A stretch of DNA of 13,931 nt from Brevundimonas sp. UBA7534 (GTDB lineage: Bacteria > Pseudomonadota > Alphaproteobacteria > Caulobacterales > Caulobacteraceae). Below the pieces are notes generated by a model. That model had not been told where the DNA came from and searched no databases. It saw only the letters and a program-made list of their open reading frames with translations. The stretch spans positions 1 to 13,931 of the forward strand of contig NZ_DLMO01000170.1 in assembly GCF_002479325.1 (NCBI RefSeq), given 5' to 3'. The position numbers and the translations under genes were made by a program. Of this stretch, positions 1 through 5,591 are shown piece by piece. The first letter of the stretch is position 1. The number at the start of each line of letters is the position of its first letter.

Positions 1-1
1 C

Positions 2-865
2 TTCTCGGGCGCCGACCTGGCCAATCTGGTCAACGAGGCGGCGCTGATGGCGGCGCGCAAGGACCGGCGCATGGTCACGCACCGCGATTTCGAAGACGCC
101 AAGGACAAGGTGCTGATGGGCTCGGAGCGTCGCTCCATGGCGATGAACGAGGAAGAGAAGCGCCTGACCGCCTATCACGAGGCCGGTCACGCCATTGTCG
201 CCATGAACGTGAAGATGGCCGACCCCGTCCACAAGGCGACCATCGTGCCGCGCGGCCGGGCCCTGGGCATGGTGATGCAACTGCCGGAAGGCGACCGCTA
301 TTCCATGAAGTATCAGCAGATGATCGACCGGATCGCCATCATGGCCGGCGGCCGGGTGGCCGAGGAACTGATTTTCGGAACCGAGAACATCACCTCCGGC
401 GCGTCGTCCGACATCGAACAGGCGACCAAGCTGGCCCGAGCCATGGTCACGCGCTGGGGCTTCTCCGAGAAGCTGGGCACGGTGGCCTATGGCGAAAACC
501 AGGAAGAGGTCTTCCTGGGCCATTCGGTGGCGCGCAGCCAGAACATCTCGGAAGAGACGGCCCGCACCATCGACGAGGAGGTCCGCCGCCTGGTCACCTC
601 CGGCTGGGACGAGGCGCGCCGCATCCTGACCGACAAGGCCAAGGACCATGAGGCCCTGTCGCAGGCCCTGCTGGAATACGAGACCCTGTCGGGCGAGGAG
701 ATCAAGGACCTGCTGGAGAAGGGCGTCGCGCCGAACCGCGACGAGAACAACTTCCCCAACGCCGGCCCTTCGGTCTCGGTGCCGGTCACGCCGGTGTCGG
801 ACGGGACCGAGATCGAGGTTCCCGCGTCGAAGCCCGCGTCGACCAGCGTGCCGACCGTGCACTGA
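2..865 (+). CDS. ftsH: FtsH, ATP-dependent zinc metalloprotease (3' part, start outside window)
   Basis: The reading frame is already open at base 2 and ends at TGA 863-865, so only the C-terminal part is present. It begins in the last part of the AAA+ module (FSGADLANLVNEAAL, the second region of homology end) and runs into the M41 peptidase domain. The zinc motif HEAGH is encoded at 176-190. The third ligand Asp lies in SGASSDIEQAT, codon 410-412, as in E. coli FtsH. The last 40 or so residues are a Pro/Thr/Ser/Val-rich tail, which is variable in the family. FtsH is an inner-membrane hexamer that degrades misfolded membrane proteins and short-lived regulators. The Walker motifs and the N-terminal membrane anchor lie outside the window. 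A strong terminator follows directly, so ftsH is the last gene of its transcript. The family assignment is very secure. Confidence 0.97.
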   Translation, partial: FSGADLANLVNEAALMAARKDRRMVTHRDFEDAKDKVLMGSERRSMAMNEEEKRLTAYHEAGHAIVAMNVKMADPVHKATIVPRGRALGMVMQLPEGDRYSMKYQQMIDRIAIMAGGRVAEELIFGTENITSGASSDIEQATKLARAMVTRWGFSEKLGTVAYGENQEEVFLGHSVARSQNISEETARTIDEEVRRLVTSGWDEARRILTDKAKDHEALSQALLEYETLSGEEIKDLLEKGVAPNRDENNFPNAGPSVSVPVTPVSDGTEIEVPASKPASTSVPTVH

Positions 866-889
866 TCGCCGGGCAGGCCTGAAGGATCG

Positions 890-921
890 CGCCCGTCGGG
901 GGAGACCCCGGCGGGCGTTTT
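890..921 (+). terminator. Rho-independent terminator after ftsH
   Basis: The arm at 890-901 pairs with 906-917 over 12 bp, with a single G-T wobble (896/911). The loop is the stable GNRA-type tetraloop GAGA (902-905), and TTTT follows at 918-921. It starts 25 bp after the ftsH stop. It is the only canonical terminator seen in the window. Confidence 0.85.
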
Positions 922-967
922 CGTGGTGGAGAGCGGCCGCCTCGAAAACGATCCTGCACCAACAAGT

Positions 968-996
968 TTGCAAATCAGACTAGTCTATGAGATATC
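968..996 (+). promoter_or_regulatory. Candidate promoter with palindromic operator
   Basis: TTGCAA (968-973) and GATATC (991-996) are 17 bp apart and weakly resemble -35 and -10 boxes; the -10 matches only 3 of 6 consensus bases. The perfect 10-bp palindrome AGACTAGTCT fills 977-986 of the spacer. A two-fold symmetric site in the spacer is where repressors such as TetR-family proteins often bind, but no TetR gene is present here. The stretch is AT-richer than its surroundings and sits between the ftsH terminator and the next gene, where a promoter is needed. It is inferred from sequence only. Confidence 0.35.
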
Positions 997-1022
997 CTCG
1001 TCATGGACCTTGGGAGGGTTTG

Positions 1023-2243
1023 ATGACGACCACCGATATCGACCGCGGCGAGCGCCTGCATGGGCTGGACGCCTTGCGCGGCTTCGCGCTGCTGCTGGGC
1101 GTGGTGCTGCACGCCGCCATGTCGTTTTTTCCCAGTCAGGTCTGGATCGTCGCCGACGACCAGCGCTCGGTTTGGGCCAGCGGCCTGTTCTTCGCCATCC
1201 ACCTGTTCCGCATGGCGACCTTCTTCCTGATCGCCGGCCTGTTCGCCCACCTGATGCTGGGTCGGCGCGGGACCTGGGGCTTCGTCAAGGACCGACTGAG
1301 CCGCATCGGCGGTCCGCTGGCGGTGTTCTGGGGGCCAACGCTGGCCGCCATCGTGGCGGTGTTGATCTGGAACGCCGGCCTGCACGGTCAGACCGCCGGA
1401 GATGCGCCGCCGCCGCCCACCTATGATTGGACAAACATTCCGCTGACCCACCTGTGGTTCCTGTGGGTGCTGCTGATCCTCTACGCCGGCCTGCTGATCC
1501 TGCGCGCGGTCTTCAAGGCCTTGGACCGCAAGGGCGTGGCGTGGCGGGCGCTGGATCGGGCGACGGGGGCCCTCGTCGGGCCCGTCGGCCCCTTCCTGCT
1601 GGGCGCGCCTCTGGCGCTGGCGCTCTGGCTGCACCCGGCCTGGATCGCCTTCTTCGGCGTGCCGACGCCGGACGCGGGTCTGGTTCCCAATGCACCGGCG
1701 CTGGTCGGCTTCGGCCTGGCCTTTGGATTGGGCGCGCTGCTGGACCGTCGGCGCAATCTGCTGAAGCGGGTCGAGGCCTGGGCCCCCGCCTTGCTGGGGC
1801 TGGCGGTCGGCGCCGGGATCCTGGCCTTGATGCTGTCGGGCGGACCGACGCCGCGACTGGTCCCGATGACAGATCCCGCGATCAAGGCGCTGACGGCGGC
1901 CGCCTTCGGGGTTGCGACCTACGCCTCGGCCCTGGCGGCCGTGGGCCTGGCCCTGCGCGCCTTCGCCCGACACAGTGCGGCCCGGCGCTATTTGGCCGAC
2001 GCCTCCTACTGGATCTACATCGTCCATCTGCCGCTGGTGATGGCGGCCCAGGTCCTGGTGCAGGACCTGACCTGGCCCTGGCCGACAAAGCTGGTCCTGG
2101 TCGTGGCGGGCGTGCTGGGCCTGTCGGTCGCCAGCTATGAACTGCTGATCCGCCACAGCTTCATGGGCCGCTGGCTGAACGGCCGGCGCGTGCCGTGGCG
2201 CAGAGCCGCCGCGCCCGCTCCCGCGCCGCTCGCCGCCGAATAG
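1023..2243 (+). CDS. Acyltransferase family 3 integral membrane protein (OpgC/MdoC-like)
   Basis: The product has 406 residues and about ten hydrophobic segments. The N-terminus HGLDALRGFALLLGVVLHAA is the hallmark of acyltransferase family 3 (PF01757): R19 opens helix 1 and H30 ends it as the presumed catalytic His. The pattern is closest to the OpgC/MdoC branch, which modifies glucans or other surface polysaccharides with acyl groups across the inner membrane. The real acceptor cannot be told from sequence. The start at 1023 is preferred over an in-frame ATG at 987 because GGGAGG (1012-1017) lies 5 bp before it and LDALRG then falls at its usual place near the terminus. The C-terminal tail is a low-complexity Ala/Pro/Arg stretch. 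It stands alone after a terminator, with a short hairpin behind it, so it may be monocistronic. The family call is secure and the substrate unknown. Confidence 0.9.
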   Translation: MTTTDIDRGERLHGLDALRGFALLLGVVLHAAMSFFPSQVWIVADDQRSVWASGLFFAIHLFRMATFFLIAGLFAHLMLGRRGTWGFVKDRLSRIGGPLAVFWGPTLAAIVAVLIWNAGLHGQTAGDAPPPPTYDWTNIPLTHLWFLWVLLILYAGLLILRAVFKALDRKGVAWRALDRATGALVGPVGPFLLGAPLALALWLHPAWIAFFGVPTPDAGLVPNAPALVGFGLAFGLGALLDRRRNLLKRVEAWAPALLGLAVGAGILALMLSGGPTPRLVPMTDPAIKALTAAAFGVATYASALAAVGLALRAFARHSAARRYLADASYWIYIVHLPLVMAAQVLVQDLTWPWPTKLVLVVAGVLGLSVASYELLIRHSFMGRWLNGRRVPWRRAAAPAPAPLAAE

Positions 2244-2257
2244 CTTGCCAACCCCGA

Positions 2258-2287
2258 CGGCGGCGTTCATCCGGTTGGACGCCGCCG
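2258..2287 (+). other. Intergenic stem-loop after the acyltransferase gene
   Basis: Bases 2258-2269 pair with 2276-2287, 12 bp with one G-T wobble (2267/2278), around the six-base loop TCCGGT. No T-run follows, so it is not a canonical terminator. It ends 8 bp before the AGGA ribosome site of the next gene. It could be a processing or partial termination signal between 2243 and 2310. Confidence 0.45.
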
Positions 2288-2309
2288 GCTTCACAGGAAT
2301 CGATCGACG

Positions 2310-2945
2310 ATGTCCGACAATCCCCGCAGCGCCGCCGAGGCCGATCTGGCCTTCCTGCGCGCCATCGTCCAGGGCGGGCCGAACGGCCGCGCCAGCCTGA
2401 CCATGGGTGTGGCCTATCTGGCCGGCGGCCTGCTGTACGGCCTGCAGTGTCTGTTCCACATCGGCCAGGTCTGGGGCGTGATCCGATGGCCCGATCTGGC
2501 CGACCTGGCCTTCGTCGTGGCCATCTCGCTCGCCTTCCTGGCGGTGCTGACCTGGGCCGTCCTGACGGACCGCAAGGCGGGAACCGCCCCCGTCCAGACG
2601 CGCACCTTGAACGCGGCCTTTTCGGCCACCGGCATGGCCAATCTGGCCATCGTCATCATGTTCGGCGTCGGCGCTGCGCGGGATCAAGACTTCGCCATCT
2701 GGCTCTATTATCCGGCGGCGATCTTCGCCCTGCAGTCGGCCGCCTGGTACGTGGCCTACACCCTGCGACGAAAGGGCTGGATGCTGGCCTGCTCGATCGG
2801 CGGCTGGATCACGGCGGTGGCGCTCGGGCTGCTGGTGCGCCACGGCGACATCTACCTCTATGTCTGCACAGCCGCCCTGTTTCTGCTGTTTGCGGCGCCG
2901 GGATGGATCATGGTGCGCGACGCCCGGGCCAGACGGACCGCCTGA
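2310..2945 (+). CDS. Six-helix membrane protein of unknown function
   Basis: I do not recognise a named family. The 211-residue product has a short polar N-terminus, then hydrophobic segments at about residues 30-50, 63-84, 100-121, 128-150, 156-176 and 181-201. It ends in a basic cytoplasmic tail (VRDARARRTA), so six inner-membrane helices are likely. No catalytic motif, signal peptide or metal site stands out. AGGA at 2295-2298 lies 11 bp before the ATG. The stop is 3 bp from the start of the winged-helix gene at 2949, so the two are surely co-transcribed and probably translationally coupled. Membrane protein plus small winged-helix regulator is a recurring bacterial pairing, so the regulator may control this operon. 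That link is inference. A GAATC site (2297-2301) overlaps the ribosome-binding region. Confidence 0.8.
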   Translation: MSDNPRSAAEADLAFLRAIVQGGPNGRASLTMGVAYLAGGLLYGLQCLFHIGQVWGVIRWPDLADLAFVVAISLAFLAVLTWAVLTDRKAGTAPVQTRTLNAAFSATGMANLAIVIMFGVGAARDQDFAIWLYYPAAIFALQSAAWYVAYTLRRKGWMLACSIGGWITAVALGLLVRHGDIYLYVCTAALFLLFAAPGWIMVRDARARRTA

Positions 2946-2948
2946 TCC

Positions 2949-3248
2949 ATGAGCCTGGAGCAACTCGGCAAGATCGACGAGGTCATCCACGGCCGGATGC
3001 GGCTGGGGATCATGGTCTATCTGGCCGACGCCGAGGCCGCCGACTTCACCGAGTTGAAGACGGTTCTGGAGGCGACCCAAGGCAATCTGTCGGTCCACTT
3101 GAAAAAGCTGGAGGAGGCCGGCTACGTCGCCATCGCCAAGAGCTTCGTCAACAACAAGCCGCTGACCCGCGTGTCGATCACCCCGGCCGGCCGCACCGCC
3201 TTCGCGACCTATCTCGACGCCTTGGGCGCCCTGATCGGACGGCCCTGA
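2949..3248 (+). CDS. Winged-helix DNA-binding transcriptional regulator (HTH_34-like)
   Basis: The product has 99 residues and is a single winged helix-turn-helix domain. Helices run from about residue 8. A recognition helix falls near 43-56 (TQGNLSVHLKKLEEAG). A beta wing at about 60-76 ends in TRVSITPAGRTAF, which is typical of the MarR/ArsR-like PF13601 winged-helix group. No Cys or His metal site and no ligand domain are visible, so it probably dimerises through its terminal helices. The ATG lies 3 bp after the membrane protein's stop, with no good Shine-Dalgarno sequence of its own, so translation is likely coupled. The stop codon lies inside the 3243-3257 palindrome shared with the convergent gene. 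Its target is unknown; autoregulation of the two-gene operon is the simplest guess. Confidence 0.88.
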   Translation: MSLEQLGKIDEVIHGRMRLGIMVYLADAEAADFTELKTVLEATQGNLSVHLKKLEEAGYVAIAKSFVNNKPLTRVSITPAGRTAFATYLDALGALIGRP

Positions 3249-3257
3249 GCCTCAGGG
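3243..3257. other. Palindrome spanning two convergent stop codons
   Basis: CCCTGAG and CTCAGGG flank a single central base (3250), giving a perfect 15-bp inverted repeat. It contains the stop codons of the plus-strand regulator (TGA 3246-3248) and the minus-strand Rnk-like gene (complement of TCA 3252-3254). It can form a six-pair hairpin with a 3-base loop in either transcript. It could be a weak bidirectional end signal or a by-product of two facing TGA codons. Confidence 0.5.
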
Positions 3258-3677
3258 GTCGATCAGGCTTTCCGGGTCCTCGATCATCACCGGCGTCAGG
3301 CTGCGTTCGGCGCCGGAGGGGTCGATCCAGGCGATGGTGCACCCTTCGACCAGGCCGATCAGCCCCGCGCCGACGTGAGACAGGACCGACACCTTGCCCG
3401 CGTCTATATCCGCCTCGTGGGGCAGGACGATCTGGATGCGGCGCGCCTCGGGCGACCGGCCGTCCACATAGTGCAGCCAGCGATGCAGCGGCGCCGCGCC
3501 CGCCGGCCGCTCGCCGGGCTCGCAGACGATGGCGCGATCCAGTTCCTGTTGCAGAAGGCCCGCGACCCCCTCGGCGGGCATGTCGCCGACGAGGCGTGAC
3601 AGGGTCTGGTGATCCTCGACGCTGAGGAAGACGTCGGGACGCGTGGACGGCGTGGCCGGTGAAGCAGTGAAGGGCAT
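3252..3677 (-). CDS. Rnk-like GreA/GreB-family RNA polymerase-binding protein
   Basis: The product has 141 residues. A short helical segment (about 20-50, ending QQELDRAIV) precedes a GreA/GreB C-terminal, FKBP-like domain. Its signature is IVLPHEADIDAGKVSVLSHVGAG at about residues 82-104, followed by LIGLVEGCTIAW. The ELDRA motif and the overall length match the Rnk group (regulator of nucleoside diphosphate kinase), which binds RNA polymerase like Gre factors but has only a short coiled coil without the catalytic acidic tip. It is therefore probably a Gre competitor and not a cleavage factor. The first 15 residues are a Pro/Thr/Ser-rich extension. The ATG at 3675-3677 has only a weak GAGA ribosome site 6 bp upstream. 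It is divergent from folP across 198 bp and convergent with the winged-helix gene across 3 bp. Confidence 0.85.
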   Translation of the reverse strand: MPFTASPATPSTRPDVFLSVEDHQTLSRLVGDMPAEGVAGLLQQELDRAIVCEPGERPAGAAPLHRWLHYVDGRSPEARRIQIVLPHEADIDAGKVSVLSHVGAGLIGLVEGCTIAWIDPSGAERSLTPVMIEDPESLIDP

Positions 3678-3753
3678 GATGGGTCTCGCGGATCGCCGAG
3701 GGCGCGCACGGCGCCGGGCGGCGGATTGAAGCGTCAGGGTGTTCAGGTCGTCG

Positions 3754-3789
3754 CCCGGAACGGGGCGAAAGGCGCGCGGCCGTTCCGGG
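3754..3789 (+). repeat. Inverted repeat 1 upstream of folP
   Basis: CCCGGAACGG (3754-3763) and CCGTTCCGGG (3780-3789) are a perfect 10-bp inverted pair separated by 16 bp. They lie in the 198-bp gap between the divergent rnk-like and folP genes, about 90 bp before the folP start. This could be a hairpin in a folP leader or a protein-binding dyad. No T-run follows. Confidence 0.5.
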
Positions 3790-3792
3790 TCA

Positions 3793-3812
3793 GACGCCTG
3801 CGACGAGGCGTC
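3793..3812 (+). repeat. Inverted repeat 2 upstream of folP
   Basis: GACGCCT and AGGCGTC form a perfect 7-bp stem around the six-base loop GCGACG. It begins 3 bp after the larger inverted repeat at 3754-3789, so both could form side by side in a folP leader RNA. The role is unknown. Confidence 0.4.
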
Positions 3813-3875
3813 CCGCGTGGGAAAGGCGTCGAGCCTGGCTGACGAAGCAAGCGATCACGGCTAGAGGCTGGTCCC

Positions 3876-4721
3876 ATGCCGCACGAAAGTCAAACCGCCG
3901 CGCCGTCCATGACGCCGCAGGTCATGGGCATCGTCAATGTGACGCCCGACAGCTTCTCCGACGGCGGCAGGTTCGTCTCCGCCGAACGCGCGATCGACCA
4001 TGCGATGCGGTTGGTCGAACAGGGCGCGGACGTGCTCGACATCGGCGGCGAGAGCACCCGGCCCGGCGCCGCTCCGGTCGCCGAGGCCGAGGAGATCGAC
4101 CGCGTCGCGCCCGTCGTCGCGGCGATCCGCGCCCGTTGGGCCGGGGCGATCAGCGTCGACACCATGAAGCCGGGCGTCGCCCGCGCCGCCGTCGCCGCGG
4201 GTGCGACGATGTGGAACGACGTCAGCGCCCTGACCCATGCGCCCGACAGCCTGGGCACGGCGGCCGACCTGGGCTGCGAGGTGGTGCTGATGCACATGAA
4301 GGGCGAGCCGCGCACCATGCAGGACGCGCCCCATTACGAAGACGTCGTGGCCGAGGTCGTGGCCTATCTGGCCGGCCGCGCGCACGCGGCGATGGCGGCG
4401 GGCGTGGCGCGCGAACGGATCTGGCTGGACCCGGGCATCGGCTTCGGCAAGACGGCGGCGCACAACCTGGTCCTGACGGCACGGCTTGACGCCCTGACCG
4501 AGCTGGGATTCCCGGTCCTCTACGCCGCCAGCCGAAAGCGGACGATCCAGGCGATCGATCCCGCGGCCGTCGATGCGGACGACCGGCTGGGGGGCTCCAT
4601 CGCCCTGGCGCTGGAGGGTGCGCGGCGCGGCGCCCGAATGGTGCGGGTTCACGACGTGCGCGAGACGGTCCAGGCGCTGAGGGTCCACATGGCCGTAGCG
4701 GCGGCCGCCGGTCGGGTGTAG
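3876..4721 (+). CDS. folP: Dihydropteroate synthase
   Basis: The 281-residue TIM-barrel enzyme joins 6-hydroxymethyl-7,8-dihydropterin diphosphate to p-aminobenzoate, giving 7,8-dihydropteroate in folate synthesis. It is the target of sulfonamides. All signature blocks are visible: GIVNVTPDSFSDGG at 18-31 (loop 1, N21), DIGGESTRPG at 55-64 (loop 2), SVDT with D95, N114 in MWNDVSA, MHMKG at 139-143, DPGIGFGKT at 185-193, K221 in SRKR, and R257/H259 in RVHD. These correspond to the pterin and phosphate ligands known from E. coli. AGAGG (3863-3867) lies 8 bp before the ATG and favours this start over the internal ATG at 3909. The DUF486 gene follows 31 bp later. In many proteobacteria folP sits next to ftsH and glmM; here it is about 3 kb from ftsH and no glmM follows. 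The gene looks intact. Confidence 0.97.
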   Translation: MPHESQTAAPSMTPQVMGIVNVTPDSFSDGGRFVSAERAIDHAMRLVEQGADVLDIGGESTRPGAAPVAEAEEIDRVAPVVAAIRARWAGAISVDTMKPGVARAAVAAGATMWNDVSALTHAPDSLGTAADLGCEVVLMHMKGEPRTMQDAPHYEDVVAEVVAYLAGRAHAAMAAGVARERIWLDPGIGFGKTAAHNLVLTARLDALTELGFPVLYAASRKRTIQAIDPAAVDADDRLGGSIALALEGARRGARMVRVHDVRETVQALRVHMAVAAAAGRV

Positions 4722-4752
4722 GGGGCGAAAAACCTCTGCCGCAGAGCGCGTC

Positions 4753-5106
4753 ATGCCCCTGAACCCCTATGTGACGCCGATCCTGCTGCTGGTCGTGTCC
4801 AACGCCTTCATGACCTTCGCCTGGTACGGGCACCTGAAGGGCGATCCCAAGCCGTTGTGGTTCGCGGTCCTCACCAGCTGGGGGATCGCCTTCTTCGAAT
4901 ACTGGTTCGCCGTGCCCGCCAACCGCATCGGCCATCAGGTCTATTCCGCGGCTGAGCTGAAGACGATGCAGGAGGTGATAACCCTGGCCGTCTTCGCCGG
5001 GTTCTCGGTGCTTTATCTCGGCGAGAAGCTGACGGTGAACCACCTGATCGGCTTCGGCTTCATCGCCGTGGGGGCCTTCTTCATCTTCAAGGGCCCCCTG
5101 CATTAG
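4753..5106 (+). CDS. DUF486 small membrane protein (DMT superfamily)
   Basis: The product has 117 residues and four hydrophobic segments. The text FMTFAWYGHLKG, SWGIAFFEYWFAVPANRIGH, YSAAELKTMQEVITL and YLGEKLTVNHLIGF is the conserved core of DUF486 (PF04342), a four-helix family grouped with drug/metabolite transporters. No substrate is established for the family that I know of. The length is normal and the protein appears complete. A weak AGAG ribosome site (4743-4746) precedes the ATG by 6 bp. It lies 31 bp after folP and 36 bp before the SMR gene, so all three probably share a transcript. It is related in size and topology to the SMR protein next door, but the sequences are clearly different families, so it is not a tandem duplicate. 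Confidence 0.9.
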   Translation: MPLNPYVTPILLLVVSNAFMTFAWYGHLKGDPKPLWFAVLTSWGIAFFEYWFAVPANRIGHQVYSAAELKTMQEVITLAVFAGFSVLYLGEKLTVNHLIGFGFIAVGAFFIFKGPLH

Positions 5107-5113
5107 AAACCCG

Positions 5114-5134
5114 AGCTTGCCCCAGGGGCGGGCT
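5114..5134 (+). other. Hairpin ahead of the SMR gene
   Basis: Bases 5114-5122 can pair with 5126-5134, nine pairs including two G-T wobbles, closing on a three-base loop. It starts 8 bp after the DUF486 stop. It covers the only Shine-Dalgarno-like G-rich stretch (5124-5132) ahead of the SMR start codons, so folding could hide that site. No T-run follows. It does not match guanidine riboswitch architecture. Confidence 0.4.
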
Positions 5135-5142
5135 TGTCCCAC

Positions 5143-5493
5143 ATGGGCGCCATGTCCTGGATATTCTCGATCAATCCGTGGCTGACGCTGGTCGTCGCCG
5201 GCCTTCTGGAGGTCCTGTGGGCCTCGGGTCTCAAGAACGTCAGCCTGCAGCGTCCCCTCGTGTCCCTGGGGGTGCTGGTCGCGCTGGCGGGCAGCATGAT
5301 TCTGCTGTGGGCGGCGACGCAGAAGCTCCCGATCGGCACGGCCTATGCGGTCTGGACCGGCATCGGCGCGGTCGGCGCGGCCCTGGTCGGGATCGTCGTC
5401 TACGGCGAGCCGGCGACGGCGGTGCGGGCGGTCTGCATCCTGCTGATCGTGGCCGGCATCGTCGGGCTGAAGCTGTTTTCGGGCGCGCACTGA
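5143..5493 (+). CDS. sugE: SMR-family transporter, SugE/Gdx type (probable guanidinium exporter)
   Basis: The product has about 116 residues and four helices. It matches the Gdx/SugE branch of small multidrug resistance proteins: VAGLLEVLWASGLK carries the essential membrane Glu of helix 1, GTAYAVWTGIGAVGAALVGI forms helix 3, and the end is IVAGIVGLKLFS. Gdx proteins work as dual-topology dimers in the inner membrane and export guanidinium in exchange for protons. SugE/Gdx proteins differ from Qac-type SMR pumps by the WASGLK and WTGIGAVG patterns seen here. Possible starts are TTG 5134, ATG 5143 and ATG 5152. GGCGGG (5127-5132) suits 5143; AGGGG (5124-5128) suits the TTG. Compared with typical SugE the N-terminus has about six extra residues (FSINPW). 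The stop overlaps an ATG by one base (TGATG, 5491-5495), in frame with thiD. No guanidine riboswitch is visible, so the substrate is inferred from the subfamily. Confidence 0.9.
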   Translation: MGAMSWIFSINPWLTLVVAGLLEVLWASGLKNVSLQRPLVSLGVLVALAGSMILLWAATQKLPIGTAYAVWTGIGAVGAALVGIVVYGEPATAVRAVCILLIVAGIVGLKLFSGAH

Positions 5494-5501
5494 TGAGCCC
5501 C

Positions 5502-5591
5502 GATCAGGCAGACGAACACGACGCGGGCGGCGGTAGCGGAATGCTCGCTCAAGCAGACGCCCGCCGCGCGGGCGGCGGTAGCGGAAGAAGC
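5502..5591 (+). repeat. Two-copy 45-bp tandem direct repeat before thiD
   Basis: Copy 1 is 5502-5546 and copy 2 is 5547-5591. They match at 34 of 45 positions by hand count, including 20 identical bases (5522-5541 and 5567-5586, beginning CGCGGGCGG). The period is 15 codons, so the thiD frame stays open and would read DQADEHDAGGGSGML then AQADARRAGGGSGRS. Copy 2 also contains a perfect 7-bp stem (5558-5564 with 5568-5574, loop CGC), absent from copy 1. The GGAAG that serves as ribosome site for the thiD ATG at 5592 begins inside copy 2's conserved block. Confidence 0.85.

Noticed and set aside
975..3098. Long minus-strand open frame of about 700 codons
   Set aside because: Very rich in Gln, Gly, Arg and His with no recognisable domain. 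It is the antisense shadow of the acyltransferase and the membrane protein, as expected in GC-rich coding DNA.
3678..3875. A small hidden gene in the rnk-like/folP gap
   Set aside because: No frame there has a good ribosome site and a plausible protein; the notable content is the two inverted repeats.
4734..4746. Small hairpin CTCTG-CCG-CAGAG between folP and the DUF486 gene
   Set aside because: Only five pairs, no T-run, and it overlaps the ribosome site of the next gene, so it is not convincing as a terminator.
5107..5142. Guanidine riboswitch ahead of the SugE-like gene
   Set aside because: Only 36 bp are available and a single hairpin forms. There is no pair of stem-loops with ACGR loops as in guanidine-II and no room for the guanidine-I fold.
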